Shown: positions 22,386-33,748 of the stretch, one piece after another
Layout of the letters: the number at the start of each line of letters is the position of its first letter
Position numbering within the stretch: position 1 is the first letter of the stretch
Source of the DNA: Marisa cornuarietis
Lineage: Eukaryota; Mollusca; Gastropoda; Architaenioglossa; Ampullariidae
Length of the DNA stretch: 64,000 bases
Direction: 5' to 3'
NCBI GenBank assembly: GCA_004794655.1
Contig: SMMW01000080.1
Span: forward strand, 341,501 to 405,500
Made by a program: the position numbers and the translations under genes
Notes under the pieces: model-generated
Told to the model about the DNA's origin: nothing
The model's input: only the letters and a program-made list of their open reading frames with translations
Databases searched by the model: none

Positions 22386-23758
22386 GCTGTCCATAACAAG
22401 AGAAAAGTACAAATCGAACTGTGAATAACAAAAAAGTATCCGATCAATAAAACAAACATACAGACTTCCTGTTCAATGTTGTTCCCCTTACAACACTATG
22501 GCAGCTTCAGCCACAATAATTACCAGCTAACCTTTTGAAGTACTATATTTTAATAAAAAGATACACCATAAAACGGTCTGCGTATGCGTGGCAAAGTCTC
22601 GTCGGAAGATAGAAGTCGCCTCCCGTGACCTCTGACTAAAACATTCTCCACCCCACCTCTCTTACTAGGCACCCATCATAACAATATCTGACATACTAGC
22701 AAAGTATCCCCTTCTTCTTTAGGGAACTCAAGGGTTTTTATTGCGCCGCTGATCTGCGTAAATAACATAAATCTTCAGATAAAAGGGAGAAGACAGATAT
22801 CAGGAACAAGACAATACCTACAAGTATGCCTATCACTGCAATTTTGTAAAAAGAAAACAAAACAAAACGAACTACCACTACTGACTTTTTCTAGACATAA
22901 ATTTATTATGGTTAATCAAATTATCTTTCAACACGGGGTACAGGAGGGAAACGATGAAAGCCGAAGAAACATAGAGAAGAAAATATGTTTGATTATAAAG
23001 CCTAGATAATAGCTCTTATGTTTAGTCATTAATTCTCGTTTTTATTAACACTCCGATTTATTTATTATATCACGGTTAATAATTATGTAATTTTGGTTTA
23101 TTCGTTTACTTCCAAGTTTATTTATGGAGAACTCCTGAAGGAAGTAGAGAGCTAACTTCGAGGCGTGTGTAGATCATCCTGCACGGTCGGGGGACAAAAA
23201 GAGTTTCAACAGCAGGCTGTTGCTGGATGGGTAGGAGGTTGGAAAAACATACATTAACTTACATAATTCAAATTTATGCTGGGCTACTCACAAGGTTTTT
23301 CTTGGCAATATTTTTTATCCTGATCAGTTCCTGTTTTTTACCCTGTGATGTCCCAATTTTTGCTTTCTTAAAGTGACGCATTCGGCACGCGATTTCTCGC
23401 TTCTGAGAGTGATATAAACAGGAACTGTTACAACCATGTAACTTACAGCAAACCTGTATTTCGGTTTTATTCAACTTGCCCGCGCGTTCTAGGCTCACGA
23501 CTACGTTCTTCTCGATCCTTTCCGACTGGTGGTAGAGGTGTTATAGTGATTCCCTGATTGACAAAGCGGAAGTCGGAACGATTATTTATGGTTTTGAAGA
23601 TAAGACAAAACTGGTCATAAGGAACTCTATTTCTATGGGGGAAATTAAACATCAAATCAAAATTAAAGAGTGAAATTCACCTGAAATTCATTCATCACAC
23701 CCACACACAAGAAGCTAGCCATGCGTACTCTATCAAATACCTGTTTTTAAAGACCAAT
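21933..23758. other. Downstream region of receptor 2
   Basis: 22,000-23,140 parallels the downstream region of receptor 1. 22,322-22,382 is a long (AC)n microsatellite absent from that relative. 22,735-22,975 is a segment found again at 36,866-37,120 (GCTGATCTGCGTAAATAACA and GACTTTTTCTAGACATAAAT are shared). 23,140-23,740 holds nothing recognisable. Confidence 0.6.
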
Positions 23759-24211
23759 CTGAATGGTTTGCGTTTTTTGCAGACATCGGTAGATAAAGGC
23801 GATATAAAACTAACCTGTAATTTTTAGCCTCCAAAACCCATCCGTTAATTATCCGCTACGATTCGCATCTGCGATCAGCAAGCGCCGCTAACAGTGTATT
23901 ACAACACACTAGTATGCCATTCACAACACTGACAGCCGTCAACACCAAACACAGAGAGAGAGTGAGCGACAGTTCAGATTATTCGGACTCTGAAAGTCTG
24001 CATTTCTCGTGGTTCTGAAAAGCTGCTACTTTCGCACGAGAAATGCAGACTTTCACCGTCCAAAGAATCAAAACTCTCATTCTCTCTCTCTGTTTGGTGT
24101 TGCGTACTTTGCGGATAATTAATTAACGGATGGGTTTGGGAGGCTACACTTACAGGTTAGGTTTATATCGCCTATATCTACCGATATCTTCAAAAAACGC
24201 AAACCATTCAG
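23759..24211. mobile_element. Fold-back (MITE-like) element with nested inverted repeats
   Basis: Outer arms 23759-23856 and 24111-24211 are inverted copies with a few differences (CTGAATGGTTTGCGTTTTTT ... ATCCGC). Inside them lies a second inverted pair, 23940-23966 and 24076-24102 (CAACACCAAAC plus GA-rich tract). Innermost is a perfect 20-bp pair, 23992-24011 and 24035-24054, around a 23-bp loop. No coding capacity. The segment 23857-23939 has no right-hand partner, so the right side carries a deletion. A half copy is at 44976-45190. The family is not recognised. Confidence 0.75.
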
Positions 24212-25578
24212 GTCCAGAAAGTCGACGAAATGCCTGCCCAGTTTGGTAAGTGTCTGGTCCAGTTACCGAGTACGACTAGGCCTCATTTCCGGTGCTGCTT
24301 TTGTCACCCTTTACAACTCTTCCACCACCGCCTTCGTATGTGGAAATCGAAGCGTAAACTTGGATAGTGATGACTTTGTGTTCCCTGATAGAGATCAGAT
24401 GCTGAGAACGCGCCAAAAAATAAATAATAAATAAACAACAAAGTTTGTAAAGGTATTCACCAAGATACAGATAAGCATAGAGTTTCTATGAACTCTAAAC
24501 TTTAACGAGGAGACACGATAGTCTCGATTACTTATATAGTCATCGTTTTTATCTCAAAACACTGCACTGGTATCTCATTCGAGCACTCCCACTCCGATTC
24601 ACAACACTGCTGCCCCTTGTCATCGCCGGGTTGACCTGTCCTCCCTTGAAATACCAAAATCCTGGAAAGGACAGCCTCTGATGCAGAATGTCCAGCGGAG
24701 CGGTCAACACGCTTCACAAGCAGGTGTTGTCTTTCCTACAAGAATACTGAGTATTGTTTCAGCGGCTTTATACGCATAGTTAAAATAAAGCTTTGAAGGA
24801 ATTTTAAAAAAGTCCTCAAAGTGCAATAAAGCTTGCTTGCTTCATCAAAGGAATAACAGAGGCTGATTCAAACACCGTGGTAATCTGGTGTCATTCGTGA
24901 AAATTAGGGGGTCCCCACGCCTTGTGACCTACGTGTGAACTTGCGTCGCAGGAGTTTGCGTGGGCTCAGAGTACACCGGACTGAGTGTAACCTCTCGAGG
25001 AAATACATCAGCCAGGCGGTTGGACAACAAAACATATTTAAGAAAAATGGCTAAAGATTCGATGAGATCAAGTGCTTCCCGAACAGTGGAGAATGAATAC
25101 GGTAAAGCAACTGCAATTTACAAAATAAAATTTGCGTAGCGGGGGATGGGGGGAACAGAAAAGAGAGAAACGAGAGGGAGATAAGAAAAGGAGAAGAAAG
25201 GGGGCAGACAGGAGAAGTAAAAGTGAATGAGAAGCAGCTGTAAGGATTCTGCGCGAACTTACCTGCTGTGTGTTATATTTTTAATCATCTAACATGCCTG
25301 GGGCGACTATATGGTTTTCGCATGACTTTGATTAGACTGCGGTGTGAAGCGACTGTGTGGATTCCGTTGGATACCAGACTACTGTGTGCTGTTTTTAATT
25401 TTCTATAGACCGTATCCAAGGCGGCTGTGAGGACCTCGGCGGATGTTTAACTGGGTGTATGAAAGTTTTTTTTTAAATATATGTATTAATAGCTCATGCA
25501 TTTACCATAGCTCACCTGCTGATATATTTTTTCTTTGTGTTATTTAGGCGGCCGTGACCCAAGGAATTTGAGTAGTGC

Positions 25579-25665
<87 letters not shown>

Positions 25666-25984
25666 AACACCACTAGTGTTCCTAACACATTACAACAACA
25701 CAGCGCTTTTCATTGTTATCTGCATGTACGTGTTAGCAGTAAAACACTATACTTTTTACTATACTACCATGACGAAAAACAAAAGAGATCGAAAGAAACG
25801 ACTTTTGTGAGACGGGTATTCAAAACAGTTGCTTAAATTTAAAAAAAAAACCTTTTATGTATATATTTATGGTGAAGATCATAAGCAGCTGTACGTTCAG
25901 AAAAGCTAGTTTTCTTACGTCCATTAACTTCTAGTTGCTTCAGAAATCTGCACGCGCTGAGAACAAGAAAGGGTGTGGGCCACG
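24212..25984. other. Intergenic with a segment shared with 45.3 kb
   Basis: 24,992-25,125 matches 45,274-45,410 (GATCAAGTGCTTC, GTAA(A)G(C/T)AACTGCAATTTACA). 25,582-25,665 is a long (GT)n microsatellite. 25,140-25,220 is purine-rich. No gene recognised; the 63-codon frame at 24243 has no family features. Confidence 0.55.
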
Positions 25985-26214
25985 AACTAGCGCTCTTCAG
26001 GCTGTGTCGATGGGAGATGCTGTGTCTGCAGAACGGGTGGGAGTGGGAATTGGTGTTTTACACAAAACTAAGGCTATATCAGGGCAGCCAGCCCTGTAAA
26101 CAGATGCCACATGCACAGAATGAACAGTATGCCCGAGACGAGAGCTGAACACAGGACAGCCAATCTTCACTGTATTGGTGACAGGCGCTAACCATTGCGC
26201 CACAGGACCGCCCT
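25985..26214 (-). mobile_element. tRNA-derived SINE, second family
   Basis: The minus strand begins GGTCCTGTGGCGCAATGGTT: A box TGGCGCAATGG (26192-26202) and a B-box-like GTTCAGCTCTCG (26139-26150). The body follows, ending near the sequence AAAACACCAATTCCCACTCC (26043-26062). The head resembles an Arg-type tRNA and differs from the SINE at 17.2 kb. No target duplication found, so the 3' limit is approximate. Confidence 0.65.
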
Positions 26215-26309
26215 GCAGGAGGGATGGTGCGTATAGCTATTGACATATGACTTAGTTCGTCAATATTTTCTGGATATTGCATTAAGTTCTTTTCGGCATT
26301 CTTTTGGTC

Positions 26310-28519
26310 CCCACAGTAAGATACCTTATATCTATGTTTTCAGAGAATTATGCATGCAAGAGTCAGTTAACTCATCCCTACGCGTGCAGTACTTGAACCA
26401 CGTCAGTGCTTACTACCAAAAAGAACATTGTAGGCGAAACCACGGACCTTCATTTACTGCATAAGTGTTTCCTATTCGTTGCCTCTTTGCCCTATCATAG
26501 GAGTCTTAATCGTCACAAGCCCTAACAACGAAGGACTTTCCTTCCCTTTTCTGTCAAAATGGCGGATCTTTCTAACGTTGAAGAAGTTTTAGAAGTGAGA
26601 AAATAAGCATTTCTGTCATCAAAACATTGTTAAAAAGATTTATTACAAAAAACAGTAGTATTTTCTGTAAAATGTATTCTGTTTGTTTATAGAAAACGCA
26701 TTTGGATTTATCGACAATTTCATAAAAATCGTCACAACAGATGCTGTTGACTTGTTTTAACACTAACAATTAAAAAAAGTATTGTTTTTGATTTTTTGGA
26801 AACAGTTGTATAGATTGTTCTGTTACGAAAAAACCCTATACTTTAAGAATTAATTTAAGGTATGCAACTAAAGGACCGGAAACACGAGGTCTCTCTAAAG
26901 GAAAGCCGGATTTTACCCCGCGTCACTTATCCAGTAATGAAGGGCCGTGGACGAAATATTGTTAGCAAAGCATATATAACCTCAGTTTTGGAGATGTTCA
27001 TTCTACAAAATGTTAATATATGCAGATTCTTGATCATACTGAATAGTCAAATAACTAAAAATAGTTCACTTTGCATTCTTAAAGCTGAGCGCATGTCACA
27101 CTTCAATGTCTTGATCAGAATGAATAGCACGCGATAATTTAACGATCGTGCTGAATAAATTACTGAGAAATATTCTTCATATAATGGTTTTGTGTAGCAG
27201 TGCACGGTGAAAGTGATAACAGTTGATGTTATTGTGCATATGATTTCGCGGTTCTTTATTGGATGTTTATTTTCTTGATTTTTGTTTTCTACATGATTGT
27301 TACTTTTTTGAACTATTGAAATCTTTTATTTGTTTTTTCTTTATTTATTCTTATTAATGTATTTTATAATCTGAATGGCTCAACTGTAACTCTACAGCAG
27401 GCAAACTAAGCCAGTATGCTTGACACTATATAGCTTACATTTTTATTATTCAGTTATTTTACATGGACTAACCTTCACGCTTGCCTGAGTTTAGACACAT
27501 TCTGGAACAAGATGACTTCACCTTTCTTATCAAAATACACAGAACAGACTTAACTTCATCAGAGAAGGCGTGCGCTGTGTGTGCCACAGCCATGGTGACA
27601 CCAATGACTGTAAATGGTCACAAAGATACTTAAACTGATACCTTTGCGCATACATTTTTCGCGAACCTAATTACAATGATCCACATAGTATTTACTGCTT
27701 GAAAGAGAATATTGATTTTTATTCATTCTATTTGTTTTATACTTTTTATGATTACGTCCAACACAAAAATTTACCATATGTAATTTTAAAAAGCGTGTAT
27801 TTCTAGGTCATGTCTTTGTTTCAAGTGAACGATTTTTCTAAGCATTGTGGAGAATGTACAATGAATGTATCTAAAGAAATTAAGAAACACCTACGTCTCC
27901 TGGATCTCAAGGACAAACAGATCTCATCCAAAACTCACACTTGATAACATTAATGAAATAGTTTCACCACTCCTTAGATAATAGTGAAGAAAATAAGATA
28001 TTGACCTTTTTGTAACTTCTTCATATGAATTCTAACCAAAGATGTAAGGATGGGGTTAACAAAGCCCTACCACTTCGTCAAAAGAATTGAAAACCATTCT
28101 ACACAGCGCCAAAGACGGGTCTCCACACCAACCCACTGCTGTGATACATTATATACACAATTTCACTAGAGTCCAACAAGTAAGAAAAGATTCGCTTGTA
28201 CAGACACATCAATGGATAAAGAATAAGAAACTAATCGATATCAAACGACATTTCAACAAGCGCGTGCTTTCTCTTAAACTCTAAGCATTAATCATGCTTC
28301 CACTACTACGCCCAGTCGTAATTTTAAACAAATAAAACGGAACTTTCCCTAAAAACCAGAAAGACAATAAATGCATAAGAAAAAGCGCCACTAACCCCTT
28401 AAAAATTCTTTTTCATCAGATATTTTAAAAAAATCTCGCCTTTAATTTTGCAGTACAGCAGGTATTTTAAGCTTTCATTTACAAATACAATTAATTATAA
28501 CGAAGACTGATGATATATT

Positions 28520-28559
<40 letters not shown>

Positions 28560-28709
28560 GAACGAGAGTGACACAGTCGCGTAAATATCAAATTGGCGAT
28601 CTGCAAACAGGCAATGTAATATTCTAAGATTTTTAAAAAAACATAATTTTTCTGTCAGGCAAGTAGGAAAATATTTTTTTCGAAGTCGAATAATGTTGGT
28701 CTAATTATG
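26310..28709 (+). repeat. Upstream part of the receptor 3 block (paralog of 37.13-39.94 kb)
   Basis: Matches the receptor 4 upstream region: 26,319-26,420 with 37,143-37,240; 26,970-27,850 with 37,258-38,165; 27,850-28,700 with 38,165-39,945 once the LINE at 38,357-39,293 is removed. No gene. 28,521-28,559 is (GT)n followed by (AT)n. The element TTTTAAACAAATAAAACG at about 28,321 recurs roughly 1 kb before receptors 4, 5 and 6. About 90 bp present at 26,840-26,960 (AAAGGACCGG... GGGCCGTGG) lack a counterpart in the other block. Confidence 0.75.
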
Positions 28710-28717
28710 TATATAAA
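28710..28717 (+). promoter_or_regulatory. Candidate TATA box of receptor 3
   Basis: TATATAAA followed by CCCCATC, about 520 bp before the ATG and conserved at 39946-39953 before receptor 4. About 490 bp follow without an upstream gene, and ACAATCAG (29198-29205) just before the coding start may be a 3' splice site. Confidence 0.45.
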
Positions 28718-29229
28718 CCCCATCCCATACTATGAACGACAACAGGAATACAATCTTGAACTATTGACAAGACAAATCAGAAGCAGTTGTTCCTAGAAAA
28801 CCAAGCTGTTTTTTATTCAAGGTCAGGAATTGAGGAAATTTTGAAAGCAATATTTTCTGACATTTTTTGAGAAACCTCTGAGTGTAAATGATTTATGTTC
28901 TTATTAATCAAGAGAGGTTTTTGCCTAAAAACAGGTTTTTTTACTTGCATTCTATACGGCTATGAATGTTGTCTGGGAATTGTCAATGTACCTTCAATCT
29001 TCTGAGAGTTGTTACACTCGAAAGAACAAATAATAGGATAAATAATATTAAAGTGAAAAATAAATGCAAAACTCTTTAAGAAGTGCAACGATGATATGGC
29101 ACAACGCTTTTACAAATTAATCGTAAAATAATATTTTGAAAATTGTTTCCTATGACAAACCGGAACAAAACACTCTAATCTTTGGGATTGTATTTGACAA
29201 TCAGACAGGGGCAACAAATAACAGGTAAC

Positions 29230-30357
29230 ATGGAGACTCCAAACACAACCTCTATTAACCAACGTCTCGGCGAGACCAAGTTCGTCTTGGATCCAATAAA
29301 CGATCCCATCAACATTTTGAGCTTTGAGATGTGGAGGGCAATAGACAAGTTCATCCTGGCTTTCGAGTCGTGTGTAATGGTCATCGGACTGACCACTAAT
29401 GTAGTCAACAGTGTGGTGTTCTGGCGCCAGGGACTACGTGACCGTATGAATCTCTGCCTCTTCTGTCTGTCTCTCGCAGATTTGGGTTACCTCGTAGTCA
29501 TACTTTTGACTTTTACGGTCAGCTCCATTATGAGACAAACAGAATTCCGTCTCGCTAAAGAATACAGTAGCAAATCAAATGTGTACGGACTGGGTTTTAT
29601 CTACGGCACTGCGGCGCTGTCTCGCTTGATTTCCATGGTGATCTCAGTCGAACGATGTCTGTGCGTCGTGTTTCCTCTACAAGCCACGTCCCTCATAAAG
29701 ACCCGAACGATGGCCAGTATTTTAGCCGCTGTATTTATTTTTGTGTTATTGTGTTATTCTACCATGCCAGTGGGTAAGGAATTTGTTTGCCCACTAGACA
29801 ATGTTACTGGCCAGGTAAGTTGTTTCAGCACAGTCTCTTTATTATATAGACAGAACTATTTGATGTGGCAAATTATTTATAATATTATTCCCAGAGTTGT
29901 CGTCCCTGCAGGAACTTTCCTCACCATCGTAGTTGCTACATGTATTACGATAGTCCGGCTGAGAGCCGCCATGTCTTGGCGTCGACAAACCAGCTCCAGC
30001 AGTGGTGAAAGCCAAGCCCAGCAGATTGTGCTGACCAAAATGCTTGTGGTCATCTCGTGCATCGACATCACGTGCTCATTCCCATCTGTCATCCAAGCAA
30101 TGCTTGAGATTTTTCGCCCCGACTTTTTGACAGGCGGGCCTTTGTACAATCTGTTGAGAGCAACAGGAAGTCTGAGCACGGTCTTTATATGCATCAACAC
30201 TTCCGTCAACTTCTTCGTTTATTTTGCCCGTTCATCTCGCTACCGATGCGAGCTTCGGATGCTGTGGTGCTCTAAATCTTTGACAAAATGTAAACAATTA
30301 ACTGTTTCGACTTCAAAAGAAAAAAGTTTGGTGACATCAGAAACGCATCGTGTCTAA
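29230..30357 (+). CDS. Receptor 3: rhodopsin-type GPCR, probable chemosensory receptor (375 aa)
   Basis: Intact single-exon receptor, near-twin of receptor 4. The start is the ATG at 29230 (METPNTTSINQ), aligned with MASPNTT of relatives; the longer open frame to 29182 begins with TTG and is leader. The tail is 4 residues longer than in receptor 1 and carries NDPINILS (24-31). D84 in LSLAD is D2.50; TM3 ends ERC at 141-143; loop 2 has C187, C198 and sequon N191-V-T; TM7 has NFFVY near 327-331, then FARSSRYR. Differences from receptor 4 cluster in outer parts (MRQTEFRLAKEYSSKSNVYG, loop 2) while helices are nearly identical. The tail is Lys/Ser-rich. AATAAA at 30387-30392 is a close polyadenylation signal. 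Confidence 0.9.
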   Translation: METPNTTSINQRLGETKFVLDPINDPINILSFEMWRAIDKFILAFESCVMVIGLTTNVVNSVVFWRQGLRDRMNLCLFCLSLADLGYLVVILLTFTVSSIMRQTEFRLAKEYSSKSNVYGLGFIYGTAALSRLISMVISVERCLCVVFPLQATSLIKTRTMASILAAVFIFVLLCYSTMPVGKEFVCPLDNVTGQVSCFSTVSLLYRQNYLMWQIIYNIIPRVVVPAGTFLTIVVATCITIVRLRAAMSWRRQTSSSSGESQAQQIVLTKMLVVISCIDITCSFPSVIQAMLEIFRPDFLTGGPLYNLLRATGSLSTVFICINTSVNFFVYFARSSRYRCELRMLWCSKSLTKCKQLTVSTSKEKSLVTSETHRV

Positions 30358-32008
30358 GAACCCTTTTAAAGATTATCATTATAACAAATAAAGTTAGATG
30401 CAGTTATCTTTAACTTTGACTTTGCTTCGTCGTCGAAACAAAACTGAAAGATTACAAAGAAGCATGCATTGAATAACACGAGACATGCACATGATTTCCG
30501 CTATAGGCACCTGGAGTATGCATTCTCATTGTGGAATCTGCTGTTAAAACAAACGCAGGCTGAGCAGGGTGAAGAATACAGCCCTCCGCCTCATAACAGA
30601 ATAGTTAAAAAGCACCCCAAAAATTGCAATGAAGAAAACAAAATGACTCCACTCTCTGAAGACGAGATGAAAAAAGAAAGGTCGAATAGCTAATGATTAC
30701 ATCACTGTTCATGCAAGACTACAGGAGCAGACTAAGAATAGACGATTAAGAAAAAACATCAACCACGTGACTAAGTACCCCGATATCCTCCCCAACAAAC
30801 CACACCACTGAAATACTCAATAGCTATGAGGAATGGATTGCTGTAAAGCTTAACATTACTCATAACATTCCCGGCCTCGCCATCAAAGAGACCCACTCTA
30901 AGGATGAATTGACACTAGAGGTTAAACAACCCATATACTGCTGACACTTGAACCAACATATACACAACTTGCTCAGCCAGAGTTGCAGCGAAAAGGTAAG
31001 GGAGAAAATCTTCATTAGCTTCCCAGGTAGCGAACGCTTCAGCTGATCCTCACTAAACGGCCTTCATTTGACCAGCTACAGGACTCTCTATTGGAGGCAG
31101 CCAACACCCTTAACCCCACTGAGGCCCTGACCCCGAACACTCTGATCCTGCCCGACAGCAGCCCAGTTCTTCAAAGCCTCCAGTGCAACAGTAATCCTAG
31201 CCTCTAGCGGAGTACATCAAAAGTTGCTTCGGGCCAAGAACGACACTGGCTCTACAGTGGATGCCTTTCCATTGTGCTGTACATGGAGGCGGAAGCCAGA
31301 CAGGCAGTCCACAGAGAGCAGAAATCTTAAAGAAAAACAGATTACCCAGTTTACAATGGTGAGATTCCGCTGGGATGCGATACTGAAGACCAGCTCCTCG
31401 GAAGGTAGAGCATCTCCTCATGTTCAGACTGCGACTTGTCCACCGCCAGATGGAACAAAGAACAAGAAGTTTGTGCGCGAGATCCGAGCAGACGCTTCCT
31501 GTGCAAGGCTCAGGTTAGTTCAGATTAACTCCCTTTTTTGGGGACTCATTTCGAAGTGTCGACCCCCGTGTCATCCTAGATCAGATGATCAGAAAAATCC
31601 CAACAAGGAACAATATGAGCATCAGATTACTGTGGGAGGGGTTCGGTAATGCACGTATACTACATTTAGTGGCTTACACACATGGCTTTCAGCATCTGTA
31701 GTAGTTTGTAATAGTAGCCAGTAGTTTGTATCGCTTATATGTTTATACTGACCTTTCCTCGTCATAAAACATCATAACAAGTCGGGTTACTCACTACAAG
31801 GCTTATGTGCTCCAATGTATTCATTTACTATCTCGTTCAGTCCCTGTTTTGTTTTGTTTGTACATCCCTGTAGTTACGTGACTCGAGAACTTGCAAATGC
31901 CTCACTTCTTGCATCTGGAAGAGAGAGGAGACTGGACTGTCAGACTGTTGTGATCTCTTCCACAGAGCCGGCCTCTCATCCAAATAACGCTTGTACGTGC
32001 TTTTTAAG

Positions 32009-32083
32009 ATGGCGACTAACTCAAAGTCAATTGAAACAGAGGAGAGTGCAACTGATAGTAAACGGGTTATAACAACTGGATAA
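32009..32083 (+). other. Small ORF (24 aa) in the repeated downstream segment
   Basis: ATG in a strong context (aagATGGCG), acidic peptide beginning MATNSKSIETEES. In the receptor 4 block (ATG at 43034) one extra A shifts the frame to an early stop, and in the third copy (about 46,870) the ATG is lost. It may be the first exon of an old captured gene or transposon; no evidence that it is expressed. Confidence 0.3.
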
Positions 32084-32281
32084 ACAACCTGGATTTTATG
32101 GTCGTGAATATAAGACAGAGAAGATGATAAATATTGAGATTTATTCCGGGAAGTCTTAAAAATAAAGCAGAGTATGGTAATCTGTGTATGTTTGTTGGTG
32201 CGTCCGCGCGCGCGTTTCTGTGCATGAGTGCATGTGTGTGTGCATGTGCATGTGCATGTGTGTGTGGTTTTAAAACAAATT

Positions 32282-32425
32282 ATGGACCGTTTGTCCGATC
32301 CCCGAAAAATTTTGCAGGATTATTCTTTTAATGTGCGGAAAGAAGGTCGTAGGAAATGTTTGATTTGCAATCACGGAGCAGATTTTATTGAAAGGTTCGT
32401 AAACCTAGGAGGTTTAATATTATGA
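32282..32425 (+). other. Small ORF (47 aa), possible zinc-finger exon remnant
   Basis: Begins MDRLSDP and contains FNVRKEGRRKCLICNHGADF, a C-x2-C knuckle in a basic context reminiscent of the start of a BED-type finger. The same frame with substitutions is open in the receptor 4 block (43301-43444), where the first Cys is Ser, and broken in the third copy near 47540. It could be an exon of an old DNA transposon. Function not assignable. Confidence 0.3.
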
Positions 32426-33009
32426 CATGATAAAACAACCTGTGATGTGAGACGAATATTTAAAATAGTCTCTGGTTTTAGAGGTATTCTCAGGTGTTTA
32501 ATATATTTATTGATTTATTTACTTGATCGTGGCGATTGACCAGACGCTGTCTATTCAGAGAGGCGAGTTTTGTCCATTGTTAACATTTAGCCGTTTAGCA
32601 GTGGGAGTTATAGACAGGAATGTTGGTGTGTATAACAACTCATATACGAGTTCATCACCGTTACGTAAAACATGCATTTAAATTAGTCATTCTTAATAAG
32701 ATGCCTTTTATACAAAAATATATGTGTTTTTGTGAAAGAAAGGAATGAATATTTTGTTTTTCTTTCTGATATTTGAGAATCTTTGTGATTAAGTAAAACG
32801 CCGGAATTTCTTATCTTTAGTCAAATATTTGCATTTTTGTTCGATTTTAAATCAGTTTCACAGCCCAACACTATACTACGCAAACTTACTATAGAGATAT
32901 GCTGTGTCGCGGATCGCCCCCAGCGTCGCCGGATGCACGCTCGCAACCGCTCACACAGCCGGCACGAACACACACCCACTCGCTCGGCCAGAGGCAGGAC
33001 ATGATCGAC

Positions 33010-33741
33010 CATAGACTATAGAGAAAGGACAGCCATCTTAGCGCGCTTGTAGTGGGCCAGCGCTGGCTCAACTCCCGTCCGCTGTATACTCGCCGATACA
33101 AGGCCCTGAGGAGCATGCCTTAAACTCTATTTATTTTGTAACACATTTAAATCCTTATTTATTGATTTTTTAACGATGTTGTTATAAAACACATTCACAT
33201 CGTGCGTCGTGTTATCAGGACGATGGTGCACTTAAAATGGGTGGCGAAGAAAACTTCGATGTTCCTTCATCTGCCCCCGATAGTTTCAGTTGGGTGCCTT
33301 TCAGATCTATAGGTAAAAATAGAGGTTAGAGTAAGAAAAGTAGCTATTTTCTTCCATTATTTATTTTGTGATACATTTTTACTTAAACTTGTAGACAAAT
33401 TTGTTTAATCATGATTAGCTTCATCAGGTCTACCTGAAGTACTTGGAAGAGTCTTGTAGTGCGATTCACAGCTCTCACAAGAGCTTTTTCCCAGTCTTGA
33501 TTTTCTCGTCGTCGTCGTATACTGAATAATGATAAGCCTTTGTGTCGACTTTTGCATGCTGGGCAGCCTGGAATCGCACAGCTAGTGCCTGGCATGTCAA
33601 ATTAATTACAACAACAGCTCTGAGACGCACTGTGTAAGCGAAGCCGGAAAAGGCGAAGGGATGGAAAAGCTAGCGCATGCGCGTCGCAAGTTATTTGTTC
33701 CCGCGCTCGAGTCGCTAGTCCTTCTTTCTCTATAGTCTATG
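33010..33741 (-). mobile_element. P-like DNA transposon, non-autonomous, with THAP exon
   Basis: Ends are inverted repeats: CATAGACTATAGAGAAAG at 33010-33027 and its reverse complement at 33724-33741, with further partial similarity inward. The flanking direct repeat GATCGAC (33003-33009 and 33742-33748) is the target duplication; 7 bp are visible, while P elements usually make 8. The minus strand carries a THAP-type finger start. At 732 bp it is far shorter than an autonomous P element (about 3 kb). Confidence 0.8.
33383..33595 (-). pseudogene. THAP-domain exon of a P-like transposase (70 aa)
   Basis: The minus-strand frame opens MPGTSCAIPGCPACKSRHKG and continues LSLFSIRRRRENQDWEKAL. This is the first half of a THAP finger: C-x4-C near the N-terminus, then aromatic/basic residues and the conserved Trp. 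THAP fingers bind transposon ends in P-element transposases. The second zinc pair (C-x2-H) is missing. The sequence TTCAG|GTAGAC near 33,420-33,430 could be a splice donor, so the domain may have been completed by an exon now deleted. No catalytic domain remains. Confidence 0.7.
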
Positions 33742-33748
33742 GATCGAC

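Larger units (their letters stand above)
30358..32902 (+). repeat. Downstream part of the receptor 3 block (paralog of 41.57-44.04 kb)
   Basis: High identity to the region after receptor 4, with a third, poorer copy at 46.78-48.29 kb. 31,020-31,640 (match 42,040-42,640) contains an open frame with no recognised domain (31224-31649) that is not conserved in frame between copies. 31,830-32,080 matches 42,860-43,105. 32,210-32,270 is GT-rich. Two small frames at 32009 and 32282 are listed separately. Confidence 0.7.

Noticed and set aside
29182..29229. Longer N-termini for receptors 3, 4, 5, 6 and 8 (frames opening at 29182, 40396, 50733, 52223, 60970)
   Set aside because: These frames begin with TTG, GTG or other non-ATG codons. 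The ATG matching METPNTT or MASPNTT is preferred; receptor 8 has no such in-frame ATG.
31224..31649. Gene of 141 codons and its relative at 42225-42554
   Set aside because: Reading frames diverge between the two copies through indels, and no domain is visible; kept only as part of the repeated segment.
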